From Pseudomonas sp. RIT-562 (lineage in GTDB: Bacteria; Pseudomonadota; Gammaproteobacteria; Pseudomonadales; Pseudomonadaceae), in the NCBI RefSeq assembly GCF_026241895.1, contig NZ_JAPJIV010000029.1, forward strand, positions 1-64,000: a stretch of 64,000 nt of DNA. Reading direction: 5' to 3'. Every line of letters starts with the position of its first letter. Within the stretch, counting starts at the first letter, position 1. The notes below the pieces were generated by a model, which saw nothing but the letters and a program-made list of their open reading frames with translations, was not told the DNA's origin and did not search any database. The position numbers and the translations under genes were made by a program. Positions 53,047 through 63,300 of this stretch are shown here, one piece after another.

Positions 53047-54294
53047 ATGTCCAGTCTGGCAGATGCACTAGTCCAGAGTGATCTGGACATCGCCATCGCC
53101 CCCTTGGTATTGCCAGCACAGGTCTTGCGCAACGATGCGCAAGCCATCAAGGCCGCCCATGAACTCGCGCAATCTGCGCGACTGCAAGCGGCCCGGCGTG
53201 ACCAGCAGCGCAAGTTGCCCTGGTCGGAAATCGAACAGTTCACCCGCAGCGGCCTGGGCAGTATTTCGATTCCCCGCGAGTACGGCGGCCCACAGGTTTC
53301 GTTCGTGACCCTGGCCGAGGTGTTCGCAATCATTTCTGCGGCCGATCCGGCATTGGGTCAGATCCCGCAGAACCAGTTCGGCATCCTTCACCTGCTGCTG
53401 GGTAGCGCCACCCAAGCGCAGAAAAAACAGCTGTTCGCAAACGTGCTCGAAGGCTGGCGAATCGGTAACGCCGGCCCCGAACGCGGCACCAAAAACACCC
53501 TCGAACTCAAGGCGCGAATAACCCCCAACGGCGACGATTTCGTCATCAATGGGCAAAAATTCTATTCCACAGGCGCACTGTTCGCCCATTGGGTCGCGGT
53601 CAAGGCGCTTAACGACGACGGCAAGCAGGTGCTGGCCTTCGTCCGTCGTGGCACCCCGGGTTTGCGCATCGTCGACGACTGGTCGGGTTTCGGCCAGCGC
53701 ACCACCGCCAGCGGCACCATCCTGCTGAACAACGTGCAGGTTGAAGCAGAACTGGTGGTGGACAACTGGAAGATCAACGACAAGCCCAATATCCAGGGCG
53801 CCGTCTCGCAGCTGATCCAGGCCGCAATTGACGCCGGGATCGCCCGGGGCGCCATCGACGACGCCATCGAATTTGTGAAAACCCGCGCCCGGCCGTGGAT
53901 CGACGCCAATGTCGAGCGAGCCAGCGACGACCTCTATGTAATCGCCGACATCGGCAAGCTGAAAATCGAACTGCACGCCGCCGAAGCGCTGCTGCGCAAG
54001 GCCGGCAAAGTCCTCGATCAGGTCAGCGCCGCACCGCTCACTGCCGAATCCGCAGCCCGCGCCTCCATTGCCGTGGCTGAAGCTAAGGTGCTGACCACCG
54101 AGATCTCGCTGCAGGCCAGCGAAAAACTCTTCGAGCTGGCCGGCAGCCGCGCCACCCTCGCCGAATTCAATCTCGACCGTCACTGGCGTAACGCCCGGGT
54201 GCACACGCTGCACGATCCGGTGCGCTGGAAGTACCACGCCGTCGGCGCCTACCAGTTGAACGGCACCTTGCCGGCTCGTCACTCCTGGATTTGA
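53047..54294 (+). CDS. SfnB/DszC-family flavin oxidoreductase, copy 1
   Basis: A 415-residue acyl-CoA-dehydrogenase-fold flavoprotein of the sulfur-acquisition (SfnB) group, related to the dibenzothiophene monooxygenase DszC. Markers are SISIPREYGGPQVSFVTLAE, IDDWSGFGQRTTASGT-like VDDWSGFGQRTTASGTI, and the C-terminal RNARVHTLHDPVRWKYH. Such enzymes use reduced flavin and oxygen on organosulfur compounds. The ATG at 53047 is preferred to a GTG three codons earlier, because AAGGAG lies at proper distance only for the ATG. First gene of a probable operon with a paralogue and an FMN monooxygenase. Substrate unknown. Confidence 0.85.
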   Translation: MSSLADALVQSDLDIAIAPLVLPAQVLRNDAQAIKAAHELAQSARLQAARRDQQRKLPWSEIEQFTRSGLGSISIPREYGGPQVSFVTLAEVFAIISAADPALGQIPQNQFGILHLLLGSATQAQKKQLFANVLEGWRIGNAGPERGTKNTLELKARITPNGDDFVINGQKFYSTGALFAHWVAVKALNDDGKQVLAFVRRGTPGLRIVDDWSGFGQRTTASGTILLNNVQVEAELVVDNWKINDKPNIQGAVSQLIQAAIDAGIARGAIDDAIEFVKTRARPWIDANVERASDDLYVIADIGKLKIELHAAEALLRKAGKVLDQVSAAPLTAESAARASIAVAEAKVLTTEISLQASEKLFELAGSRATLAEFNLDRHWRNARVHTLHDPVRWKYHAVGAYQLNGTLPARHSWI

Positions 54295-54332
54295 CGACCA
54301 GAACACTTTTGACCAGATCTCTGGAGAAGCAC

Positions 54333-55526
54333 ATGCCTCTTTCTCACCACGTCGCGGTCTTAACCAGCGATGAGCAAGCCTTGGTCGTCGCTAGTGACCT
54401 GGCCGATGATTTCAAACGCGACAGCGCCCTGCGCGACCGCGAACGCCGTTTACCGCACCCTGAACTCGAAGTGTTTTCCCGCTCTGGCCTGTGGGGCATC
54501 AGCGTGCCGAAAGAGTATGGCGGCGCCGGCGTTTCCAACGTCACGCTGGCCAAGGTCATTGCCCTGATTGCACAGGCAGACGGCTCCCTCGGACAAATTC
54601 CGCAGAACCATTTCTACGCCCTCGAAGTACTGCGGGTGAACGGCAGCGCCGAGCAGAAAAAACGCCTGTACACCGAAGTCTTGGCCGGCCAGCGCTTCGG
54701 CAATGCACTTGCCGAACTGGGGACTAAAACCGCCCATGACCGCGTCACCAGGCTGACTCGGGAAGGTGACGGCTATCGCATCAATGGCCGCAAGTTCTAC
54801 GCCACCGGGGCGATCTATGCCCAGCGCATCCCCACTTCGGTGGTAGATGAGCACGGAGTTCAGCAGCTGGCATTCGTGCCGCGTGACAGTAAAGGCCTGA
54901 CGGTAATCGACGACTGGAGCGGCTTTGGCCAGCGCACTACCGGCAGCGGCTCGGTGGTATTTGAGGATGTGTTTGTCGCAGCCGAGGACGTGATCCCGTT
55001 TCAAAGCGCTTTCGAACGACCAACAACGGTCGGCCCCCTGGCACAGATTCTCCACGCCGCCATCGACACCGGCATCGCCCGTGCCGCCTATGAAGATGCG
55101 CTGCACTTCGTGCGCACCAAGACCCGGCCGTGGATTGACGCCACCCACGAAAAAGCCACTGACGACCCGCTGACCCTCAAGAGTTTCGGCCACTTGAGCA
55201 TCCGCCTGCATGCGACCGAAGCACTGCTGGAACGCGCTGGCGAATATCTCGACAAGGCCCAGGCCGACAGCAACGCCGAGACCGTCGCCGCAGCGTCCAT
55301 CGCCGTCGCCGAAGCCCGCGCCATCAGCACCGAAATTTCCCTCGCGGCGGGCAGCACGCTATTCGAATTGGCCGGCAGCCAGGCGACCCTGATCGAACAT
55401 GGTCTGGATCGCCACTGGCGCAACGCGCGGGTACACACCCTGCACGACCCGGTGCGCTGGAAATATCACGCCGTGGGCAATTACTACCTCAACAATGAAA
55501 ACCCGCCACTGCGGGGGACCATCTGA
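54333..55526 (+). CDS. SfnB/DszC-family flavin oxidoreductase, copy 2
   Basis: A 397-residue paralogue of the preceding gene, sharing GISVPKEYGGAGVSNVTLAK, IDDWSGFGQRTTGSG and RNARVHTLHDPVRWKYH. The ATG at 54333 follows CTGGAGAAG. It starts 38 bp after copy 1, and its stop overlaps the monooxygenase start by one base. Two closely related copies in tandem suggest a duplication followed by division of labour, or two steps on one sulfur compound. Confidence 0.85.
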   Translation: MPLSHHVAVLTSDEQALVVASDLADDFKRDSALRDRERRLPHPELEVFSRSGLWGISVPKEYGGAGVSNVTLAKVIALIAQADGSLGQIPQNHFYALEVLRVNGSAEQKKRLYTEVLAGQRFGNALAELGTKTAHDRVTRLTREGDGYRINGRKFYATGAIYAQRIPTSVVDEHGVQQLAFVPRDSKGLTVIDDWSGFGQRTTGSGSVVFEDVFVAAEDVIPFQSAFERPTTVGPLAQILHAAIDTGIARAAYEDALHFVRTKTRPWIDATHEKATDDPLTLKSFGHLSIRLHATEALLERAGEYLDKAQADSNAETVAAASIAVAEARAISTEISLAAGSTLFELAGSQATLIEHGLDRHWRNARVHTLHDPVRWKYHAVGNYYLNNENPPLRGTI

Positions 55527-56884
55527 TGACCGTCGGCAAAAAGAAAATCCTGCTCAATGCGTTCAACATGAACTGCATCGGGCACATCAATCATGGCCTG
55601 TGGACCCATCCACGGGACAACTCGACCCAATACAAAACCATTGAATACTGGACCGAACTGGCGCAGCTGCTAGAGCGCGGACTGTTTGATGGTTTGTTCA
55701 TCGCCGACATCGTCGGCGTGTATGACGTCTACCAGAACTCGGTAGACGTGTCCCTCAAAGAGTCGATCCAGTTGCCGGTCAACGATCCATTGCTGCTGGT
55801 TTCAGCCATGGCCGCCGTCACCCGCAATCTTGGCTTCGGCCTGACAGCCAACCTGACATATGAGCCGCCGTACCTGTTCGCCCGGCGCATGTCGACGCTC
55901 GACCACCTGAGCCGCGGCCGGGTCGGCTGGAACATCGTCACCGGCTACCTGGACAGTGCCGCCAAGGCCATGGGTTTGAGCGAACAGGTCGAGCACGACC
56001 GCCGCTATGACCAGGCTGATGAGTACCTGCAAGTGCTCTACAAACTCTGGGAAGGCAGCTGGGAAAACGGTGCGGTGGTCAACGATCCCGAGCAGCGCAT
56101 CTATGCGCAGCCCGACAAAGTGCACAAGGTCGAGCACAAGGGCGAGTTCTATCAGGTCGAGGGCTATCACCTCTGCGAACCGTCACCGCAGCGCACCCCG
56201 GTACTGTTCCAGGCGGGCAGTTCGGATCGCGGCTTGCTGTTTGCCGGGCGTCACGCCGAGTGCGTATTCATCAGCGGGCAGAACAAGCCGTCGACCAGGG
56301 CCCAGGTGGACAAAGTCCGCGCCAGCGCGGTCGAGGCGGGGCGCAATCCCGAGGATATCAAGGTGTTCATGGGCCTGAACGTGATCGTTAGCGAGACATC
56401 GGAACTGGCCTGGGCCAAGCACGCCGAGTACCTGAGCTATGCCAGTGCCGAAGCTGGCGTCGCGCATTTTTCGGCCTCCACGGGCATCGATTTTTCCGAT
56501 TACGAGCTCGATGAGCCGATCCAGTACGTGAAGAGCAACGCCATCCAGTCGGCGACCAAAAACCTGCAAAACAACGACTGGACCCGACGCAAATTGCTCG
56601 AGCAACACGCCCTGGGTGGCCGCTACATCACAGTGGTGGGTTCGCCTGCGGAGGTTGCGGATGAACTGGAATCCTGGATCGCCGAGACCGGGCTCGATGG
56701 CTTCAACCTCACGCGCATTGTCACGCCGGAAAGCTACGTGGATTTCATCGACCTGGTGATTCCGGAGTTGCAGCGGCGTGGGTCGTACAAGACCGCGTAT
56801 GACGACGGCAGCCTGCGGGAAAAGCTGTTTCACGCGCAGGCGCATTTGCCTGAGCAACACATCGGCTCCGAGTTCCGACGCTAA
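55526..56884 (+). CDS. FMN-dependent monooxygenase, DszA/NtaA/SnaA family
   Basis: A 452-residue flavin monooxygenase of the bacterial luciferase superfamily in the NtaA/SnaA/DszA/SoxA group. Markers are NMNCIGHINHGLWTHPRD at the N-terminus, LFDGLFIADIVGVYDVY, LSRGRVGWNIVTGYLDSAAK and VLFQAGSSDRG. In DszA this family opens a sulfone ring with sulfinate release. It needs a reduced-FMN supply, but no flavin reductase gene is adjacent. Coupled to the upstream SfnB-like pair (TGATG junction). Confidence 0.87.
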   Translation: MTVGKKKILLNAFNMNCIGHINHGLWTHPRDNSTQYKTIEYWTELAQLLERGLFDGLFIADIVGVYDVYQNSVDVSLKESIQLPVNDPLLLVSAMAAVTRNLGFGLTANLTYEPPYLFARRMSTLDHLSRGRVGWNIVTGYLDSAAKAMGLSEQVEHDRRYDQADEYLQVLYKLWEGSWENGAVVNDPEQRIYAQPDKVHKVEHKGEFYQVEGYHLCEPSPQRTPVLFQAGSSDRGLLFAGRHAECVFISGQNKPSTRAQVDKVRASAVEAGRNPEDIKVFMGLNVIVSETSELAWAKHAEYLSYASAEAGVAHFSASTGIDFSDYELDEPIQYVKSNAIQSATKNLQNNDWTRRKLLEQHALGGRYITVVGSPAEVADELESWIAETGLDGFNLTRIVTPESYVDFIDLVIPELQRRGSYKTAYDDGSLREKLFHAQAHLPEQHIGSEFRR

Positions 56885-56887
56885 AAG

Positions 56888-56909
56888 CATCGCGAGCCGG
56901 CTCGCGATG
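56888..56909. repeat. 22-bp perfect palindrome, collapsed REP
   Basis: CATCGCGAGCCGGCTCGCGA TG is a perfect 22-bp palindrome made of the outer ends of the GCGAGCAGGCTC-type repeat with its loop gone. It lies in the 74-bp gap between the monooxygenase and metQ. Confidence 0.8.
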
Positions 56910-56958
56910 AGGCCCTACCTGACAACCTGAATTCAATGCCCTGACTGGAAAAACCATC

Positions 56959-57768
56959 ATGACCAAGAAAACACTCTCTCACCCAGTCAAAGCACTGGCC
57001 CTAGCCCTCGGCCTGTTCAGCTCGGTGACCTTCGCCGCTGAAGCACCGCTGAAAGTCGGCACCACCGCCGCCTTCGCCATTCCCCTGGAAGCCGCAGTAG
57101 AAGAAGCCAACAAACAAGGCCTGAAAGTCGAACTGGTCGAGTTCAGCGACTGGATCGCCCCCAACGTTAGCCTCGCCGCCGGCGACATCGACGTGAACTA
57201 CTTCCAACACATCCCGTTCCTGGAAAACGCCAAGACCGCCGCAGGTTTTGACCTGGTGCCATTCGCCCCGGGGATCATCAACAACGTTGGTCTGTACTCG
57301 AAAAAATACAAAAGCTTCGATGAGCTGCCGGAAGGCGCCACCGTCGCTATCGCCAACGACCCAATCAACAGCGGTCGCGGCCTGCAACTGCTGGCCAAAG
57401 CCGGCCTGATCACCCTCAAACAGGGCGTCGGCTACAAAGCTACCGAAGAAGACATCGTCGCCAATCCGAAGAACATCAAGATTCTGCAGGTCGAGGCGGT
57501 GCAGTTGGTACGCGCTTACGATGACGCCGATCTGGTGCAGGGCTACCCGGCCTACATCCGCCTGTCCAAGACCTTCGATGCCGGCTCCGCCTTGCTGTTC
57601 GACGGCCTCGATCACAAGGAATACGTGATCCAGTTCGTGATCCAGCCAAAGAGCAAGACCGACCCGCGCCTGATCAAGTTCGTCGACATTTACCAGCACT
57701 CGCCCGCCGTTCGCGCAGCTCTGGATAAAGCCCACGGCAAGCTCTATCAAGCTGGCTGGGAAAGCTGA
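56959..57768 (+). CDS. metQ: MetQ/NlpA-family substrate-binding protein
   Basis: A 269-residue periplasmic binding protein of the methionine (NlpA/MetQ) family. Markers are LKVGTTAAFAIPLEAAVEEA, WIAPNVSLAAGDIDVNYFQH and VAIANDPINSGRGLQLLAKA. Unlike typical MetQ it has no lipobox cysteine: the signal peptide ends in TFAAEAP and should be cut by ordinary signal peptidase I, giving a free periplasmic protein. With metN and metI downstream it forms an importer. Position after sulfur monooxygenases suggests a methionine-like or other organosulfur ligand. Confidence 0.88.
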   Translation: MTKKTLSHPVKALALALGLFSSVTFAAEAPLKVGTTAAFAIPLEAAVEEANKQGLKVELVEFSDWIAPNVSLAAGDIDVNYFQHIPFLENAKTAAGFDLVPFAPGIINNVGLYSKKYKSFDELPEGATVAIANDPINSGRGLQLLAKAGLITLKQGVGYKATEEDIVANPKNIKILQVEAVQLVRAYDDADLVQGYPAYIRLSKTFDAGSALLFDGLDHKEYVIQFVIQPKSKTDPRLIKFVDIYQHSPAVRAALDKAHGKLYQAGWES

Positions 57769-57770
57769 TA

Positions 57771-58892
57771 ATGACCGCAGCCAGCCAACTGCGACTGGAT
57801 ATTCCAGAGCAACGTAATGCGCACCAAACCGAGCTGCACCCGGACCTCAACCGCGCCCATGTGCGCTTCGTTGGCCTGGGCAAAACCTACAACGGCCAGC
57901 AGGGTCCGGTCGCCGCCCTGCACGGCATCGACCTGGCGATCCAGCGCGGCGAAGTGTTCGGCATCATCGGCCGTAGCGGCGCTGGCAAGTCGTCGCTGAT
58001 CCGCACCATCAATCGCCTTGAACAACCAAGCAGTGGAAGGGTGCTGATCGATCAAGTGGACATCGGCGAGTACGACGAAGACCGCCTGGTAACGCTGCGC
58101 CGGCGCATCGGCATGATCTTCCAGCACTTCAACCTGATGTCGGCCAAGACCGTGTGGCAGAACGTTGAACTGCCGCTGAAAGTCGCCGGGGTGCCCAAGG
58201 AAAAACGCGAGCAGAAGGTCCGCGAATTGCTGGAGCTGGTCGGCCTGGAAGGCAAGCACAAGTCCTACCCGGCGCAGTTGTCCGGCGGGCAAAAACAACG
58301 CGTGGGCATCGCCCGGGCGCTGGTGCACGACCCGCAAATCCTGCTGTGCGACGAGGCCACTTCGGCACTTGACCCGGAGACCACGCAATCCATCCTCGGC
58401 CTGCTGCGCGAGATCAATCAGCGCCTGGGCCTGACCATCGTGCTGATCACCCACGAGATGGCGGTGATCCGCGATATCTGCGACCGAGTGGTGGTGCTGG
58501 AGCACGGACGCATCGTTGAACAGGGCCCCGTGTGGGAAGTCTTCGGCAACCCACAGCACGAAGTCAGCAAAACCTTGCTCGCCCCCCTGCAACACGCGTT
58601 GCCGCAGGAATTGCAGAGCCGTTTGCAGACGCAGCCACAGTCAGTGGATGCGGCGGTGGTGCTACGCCTGCAATTCACTGGCAGTACCACTGACGAGCCT
58701 GACCTGGCGGCGCTGTTCAGCGCCCTCGGCGGTCGCGTGCGCCTGCTGCAAGGTGGCGTGGAACGGATTCAGGGGCATGCCCTCGGGCAACTGCTGCTGG
58801 CGGTGTCAGGCTCGACGCTAGGTGCAAAGGAATTACGCCAACGCGCCGGACAATGGGCGCAACAGGTAGAGGTGCTTGGTTATGTGGTTTGA
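57771..58892 (+). CDS. metN: Methionine-type ABC transporter ATPase
   Basis: A 373-residue ABC ATPase with Walker A GRSGAGKSSLIRT, signature LSGGQKQRVGIARAL and LLCDEATSALDPE. A C-terminal NIL domain (about 295-373) in MetN binds methionine and inhibits transport. An N-terminal extension of about 30 residues precedes the core. It starts 2 bp after metQ and overlaps metI by 11 bp. Confidence 0.92.
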   Translation: MTAASQLRLDIPEQRNAHQTELHPDLNRAHVRFVGLGKTYNGQQGPVAALHGIDLAIQRGEVFGIIGRSGAGKSSLIRTINRLEQPSSGRVLIDQVDIGEYDEDRLVTLRRRIGMIFQHFNLMSAKTVWQNVELPLKVAGVPKEKREQKVRELLELVGLEGKHKSYPAQLSGGQKQRVGIARALVHDPQILLCDEATSALDPETTQSILGLLREINQRLGLTIVLITHEMAVIRDICDRVVVLEHGRIVEQGPVWEVFGNPQHEVSKTLLAPLQHALPQELQSRLQTQPQSVDAAVVLRLQFTGSTTDEPDLAALFSALGGRVRLLQGGVERIQGHALGQLLLAVSGSTLGAKELRQRAGQWAQQVEVLGYVV

Positions 58893-59526
58893 TCGCTTGC
58901 TGCAAGGCTTTATCGATACCTTCCTGATGGTGGGCGTGTCGTCGTTGATCGCGTTGCTGGCGGGCATTCCGTTGGCGGTGATCCTGGTCACCAGCGCCAA
59001 GGGCGGCATCTACCAAGCACCGGCGCTGAACCGCGCATTGGGTGCGTTCGTGAACCTGTTCCGCTCGATTCCATTTTTGATCCTGATGGTGGCATTGATT
59101 CCGTTCACTCGACTGATCGTCGGCACCACCTACGGCGTCTGGGCAGCCGTGGTGCCCCTGACGATTGCCGCTACACCATTCTTTGCGCGGATTGCCGAGG
59201 TCAGCCTGCGCGAGGTAGATCACGGGCTGATTGAAGCAGCGCAAGCGATGGGTTGCCGGCGTTGGCACATCGTCTGGCATGTGCTGCTGCCTGAAGCGCT
59301 GCCGGGGATTGTTGGCGGGTTCACCATCACCCTGGTCACCATGATCAACTCCTCGGCGATGGCTGGCGCGATTGGTGCGGGTGGGTTGGGCGACATTGCC
59401 TACCGGTACGGCTATCAGCGATTCGATAGCCAGATCATGTTGACGGTGATTGTATTGCTGGTGGTGTTGGTGGCGATTATCCAACTGGGTGGCGATCGCC
59501 TGGCACGGGGCTTGAACAAGCGCTGA
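58882..59526 (+). CDS. metI: Methionine-type ABC transporter permease
   Basis: A 214-residue inner-membrane permease with about five helices and the coupling loop ALGCRRWHIVWHVLLPEALP-like stretch (AMGCRRWHIVWHVLLPEALP). Length matches E. coli MetI (217). I chose the ATG at 58882, inside the end of metN, over a TTG two codons earlier. Last gene of the metQNI unit. Confidence 0.92.
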   Translation: MWFDRLLQGFIDTFLMVGVSSLIALLAGIPLAVILVTSAKGGIYQAPALNRALGAFVNLFRSIPFLILMVALIPFTRLIVGTTYGVWAAVVPLTIAATPFFARIAEVSLREVDHGLIEAAQAMGCRRWHIVWHVLLPEALPGIVGGFTITLVTMINSSAMAGAIGAGGLGDIAYRYGYQRFDSQIMLTVIVLLVVLVAIIQLGGDRLARGLNKR

Positions 59527-59582
59527 AACAGGATCAAGAGATCGTAGCCTGCGCCGGCCCCTAATGGGTTGTCCTTGAGACC

Positions 59583-59629
59583 GCCATCGCGAGCAGGCTC
59601 ACTCCTACACTGACCGTGCTCGCGATGGC
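59583..59629. repeat. Short REP hairpin
   Basis: GCCATCGCGAGCA and TGCTCGCGATGGC face each other about 20 bp apart, with a CACTCCTACAC insert in the loop. It lies between metI and the methyltransferase gene. Confidence 0.75.
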
Positions 59630-59667
59630 GTATATTCGGCGCATCCCCATTGCCCGCGCAGCCCACC

Positions 59668-60297
59668 ATGAAACAGACCCCCGACGACCTGGAAAAAATC
59701 ACCTCCACCACCCTGGGCCATTACAACTCGGTGGCCGAGGGGTTTCGCGAGGGGACTCGTGATCATGATGTCAGCCAGAATATCGACGCATTGCTGCGGC
59801 ACATCCAGGGCGCCGCGCCGTTCGACGTTCTCGATTTTGGCTGTGGTCCGGGTCGTGATTTGCAGACGTTCACCCGCATGGGGCACATGGCAGTCGGCCT
59901 CGATGGCTCTGAGAAATTTGCGCAGATGGCGCGCGCAGACAGCGGCTGTGAGGTCTGGCAACAGGACTTTCTGAAGCTGGATCTGCCGGCCGAGCGCTTC
60001 GACGGGATTTTTGCCAATGCGGTGCTGTTTCATATCCCGCGCCAGGAACTACCTCGGGTGCTGAAAGAGTTGCACAGTACGTTGAAGCCGGGAGGCGTGT
60101 TGTTCAGCTCCAATCCTCGTGGTGAGAATCAGGAAGGTTGGAACGGGCCGCGGTATGGGGCGTATCACGACTTGCAGGCGTGGCAGCAATTGCTGACCGA
60201 GGCGGGGTTTGTGGAGCTGGAGCATTACTACCGGCCGGCAGGGCTGCCGCGGGAGCAGCAGCCATGGTTGGCTAGTGTTTGGCGTAAGCCGGTTTAG
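59668..60297 (+). CDS. Class I SAM-dependent methyltransferase
   Basis: A 209-residue methyltransferase with motif I VLDFGCGPGRDLQTF, the acidic end of strand 2 VGLDGSEKF and motif III GGVLFSSNPRG. It resembles small-molecule methyltransferases of the UbiE/tellurite-resistance kind. The substrate cannot be read. The ATG at 59668 is used although its RBS is weak; a TTG six codons upstream is the alternative. Confidence 0.85.
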   Translation: MKQTPDDLEKITSTTLGHYNSVAEGFREGTRDHDVSQNIDALLRHIQGAAPFDVLDFGCGPGRDLQTFTRMGHMAVGLDGSEKFAQMARADSGCEVWQQDFLKLDLPAERFDGIFANAVLFHIPRQELPRVLKELHSTLKPGGVLFSSNPRGENQEGWNGPRYGAYHDLQAWQQLLTEAGFVELEHYYRPAGLPREQQPWLASVWRKPV

Positions 60298-60310
60298 TCT
60301 GACAGGGCCC

Positions 60311-60380
60311 CATCGCGAGCAGGCTCACTCCTACAGGGGACCGTGTCCGCCGGGCAACTGTAGGAGTGAGCCAGCTCGCT
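60311..60380. repeat. REP pair after the methyltransferase
   Basis: CATCGCGAGCAGGCTCACTC CTACAG (from 60311) and an inverted, slightly altered partner (CTGTAGGAGTGAGCCAGCTC, to about 60380) flank a 20-bp loop. It ends exactly at the stop codon of the convergent RND gene. Confidence 0.85.
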
Positions 60381-63300
60381 TTATTGCGCTTCTGGTTTCG
60401 GCTCGCGAATCTTGTACCAGGCCACATACAGCGCCGGCAAAAACAGCAGCGTCAGCAATGTGGCGATGATGATCCCGCCGATCATCGCGTAGGCCATCGG
60501 CCCCCAGAACACTTCCCGGGCGATCGGGATCATCCCCAGGCTCGCCGCCGCCGCCGTCAGCAGAATCGGCCGGCGCCGGTGTTCCGTGGCTTGCACCACC
60601 GAATCCCAAGGCGAGTAGCCGTCCTTCTCGAACGCTTCGATCTGCGTCACCAGGATCACCGAGTTGCGGATGATGATACCGATCAGCGCGAGAATCCCCA
60701 GAATCGCCACAAAGCCCATCGGCGTGCCGGTCGGGATCAGCGCCAGCACCACGCCGATCAATCCGAGCGGCGCGACACTGGCGACCAGGAACAGCTTCTG
60801 CACGCTGTGCAGTTGAATCATCAGGAACGTCGCCATCAGGAACAACATCAGCGGCACGACCTTGGCGATAGGGCCCTGGGCCTTACCGCTCTCCTCGACA
60901 GTACCGCCGGTTGCGACCTTGTAGCCGACCGGCAACGTCGAAGCAAATTGTTCAATGGCCGGCTTCAGTTGCTTGACCAGGTCAGTCGGCTGAATTTCGT
61001 CACGCACCGCCGCCTTGATGGTAATCGTCGGCTTGCGGTCACGGCGCCAGACCAGCGGCTGCTCAAGCTCGTACTGCACGGTAGCGAACGACAGCAGCGG
61101 AATCGACGTACCGCTTGGGGTGACGATCTGCAGGTTCTGCAGGGTCTCCGGCGTGCCGCGTTCGGCGTCCACTGCGCGCCCCACCACGTTGATCAGATAG
61201 ATATCGTCATCCACCTGAGTCACGGGGGCGCCCACCACAATGCTGTTCATCAGGTTGGCCACGTCTTCCGAGGACAGCCCCAGCTGCCGCGCCTTGTCCT
61301 GGGCGATGTCGATGCGCAGGACCTTACCCGGCTCGTTCCAATCGTAAATGATCTCGCCGATGTGCGAGTTCTTGTCCAGCTCGGTCGCCAGCGCGATCGC
61401 GTGTTTGCGCACTTGATCGATGTCCTTGCCGCTGACCCGGTACTGGATCGGACGCCCGACCGGCGGGCCCATTTCCAGGGCCTGCACGTAACTGCCAATG
61501 CCGACGAAATCCTTGCGCAGACGTTCACGCAAGCGTTGGCTCAAGGCTTCACGGGATTCCAGGCCCTTGCTGACGATGACCAATTGCGCGTAGTACGGGT
61601 TCTGCAATTGCTGGTCGAGGGGCAGGTAGAAACGGATCGCCCCTTCGCCGATGTAAGTGCTCCAGCGCACGATGTCCGGATCGCCCTTGAGTGTTTCTTC
61701 AAGCTTGTTCACCGCCTTGCGGGTTTCGGCAATGGAGGCGTTCTGCGGCAGGTTCAGGTCGACCAGAATTTCCGGACGGTCCGAGGACGGGAAGAACTGG
61801 TTCTGCACGAACTGCATCGAGAACACCGAAGCCACGAACAGCGCGATGGTGATGCCAATCGCCCACCAGCGATTGCGCATCGCCCACAACATGCCGCCGT
61901 TGAACGCCCGCCCGATGCGCCCGGGTTCGGCATTGTGCGGCTTCACATTGGCACTGAGAATATGCACGCCAATCACCGGGGCAAACAGTACGGCCACCAC
62001 CCATGACACCAGCATCGCCACTGCAATCACCGCAAACAGGGTGAAGGTGTACTCACCCGCCGAGCTGGCGTTGAGGCCGATTGGCACAAAACCGGCCACG
62101 GTCACCAGCGTACCGGTGAGCATTGGGAAGGCCGTCGAGGTGTAGGCGAACGTCGCCGCCTGTTCCTTGGTTTCGCCCATTTCCAGGCGCGTGACCATCA
62201 TCTCCACCGTGATCATTGCGTCGTCCACCAGCAGGCCGAGCGCGATGATCAAGGCGCCAAGGGAGATCCGCTGCATGGTGATGCCGCTGTACTCCATGAA
62301 CACAAAGACCATCGCCAGCACCAGCGGAATCGAGCACGCCACCACCAGGCCGGCACGCACGCCGAGGCTGATGAAGCTGACGATCAGCACGATCACCACC
62401 GCCTCGAACAACGCGCTGGTGAAGCCGCCGACCGCTTTTTCCACCACTTCAGCCTGGTCGGAAACACTGTGCACGCCCACGCCCACCGGCAGGTCGGCGG
62501 TGAGCTCTTCCATGCGCTGATGCAGGGCCTTACCAAACTCCTGGATGTTGCCGCCCTTCTTCATGGCGATGGCCAGGCCGATGGCCGTCTGGCCATTGAA
62601 GCGGAATTCCGGGGTTGCCGGGTCTACATAACCGCGGCTGATTTCGGCGACGTCGGCCAGGCGATAGAAACGATCATTGAGTTTGAGATTGACGTCAGCC
62701 AGGTCTTTTTCCGAAGCGAACTGGCCGGAAGTGCGTACCGAGATACGCTCAGGCCCCGCTTCGATCACACCTGCAGGAGTTACCGCGTTCTGTGATTGCA
62801 GGCTCTGTACCACCTGGCTCTGATCGATGCCCAGCGCCGCGAGTTTGCGCGTGGAGAAGTTCAGGTAGAGCACTTCATCCTGCTCGCCAACCATCTCGAC
62901 CTTGCCCAGCCCCGGTACATCGCGGATCTGCGCGCGGACCTGTTCGACGTAGTCGCGCAACTGGCGCAGCGACAATCCATCTGCGGTGAAGGCGTAGACC
63001 GAACCGAACACGTCACCGAACTCGTCGTTGAACCCCGGCCCTTGAATACCCCGCGGAAAATCCCCGCGGATGTCATTGATCTTCTTGCGCACCTGGTACC
63101 AGATTTCCGGAATGTCCTTGGCACTGGTGGTGTCGCGCAGGTAGACGAACACCGTGGACTCACCGGGCCTGGTGTAGCTTTTCACGTAGTCGAGGGAGTC
63201 GAGCTCCTCGAGTTTTTTCTCGATGCGGTCAGTGACCTGCTTGAGGGTTTCCTCTTGGGTCGCGCCCGGCCAATTGGTCTGGATGACCATGGTCTTGATG

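Noticed and set aside
60366..62006. A 546-codon open frame opposite the RND pump gene
   Set aside because: Its His/Arg/Gln-rich translation is typical of an antisense shadow in high-GC DNA; the RND protein on the other strand is certain.
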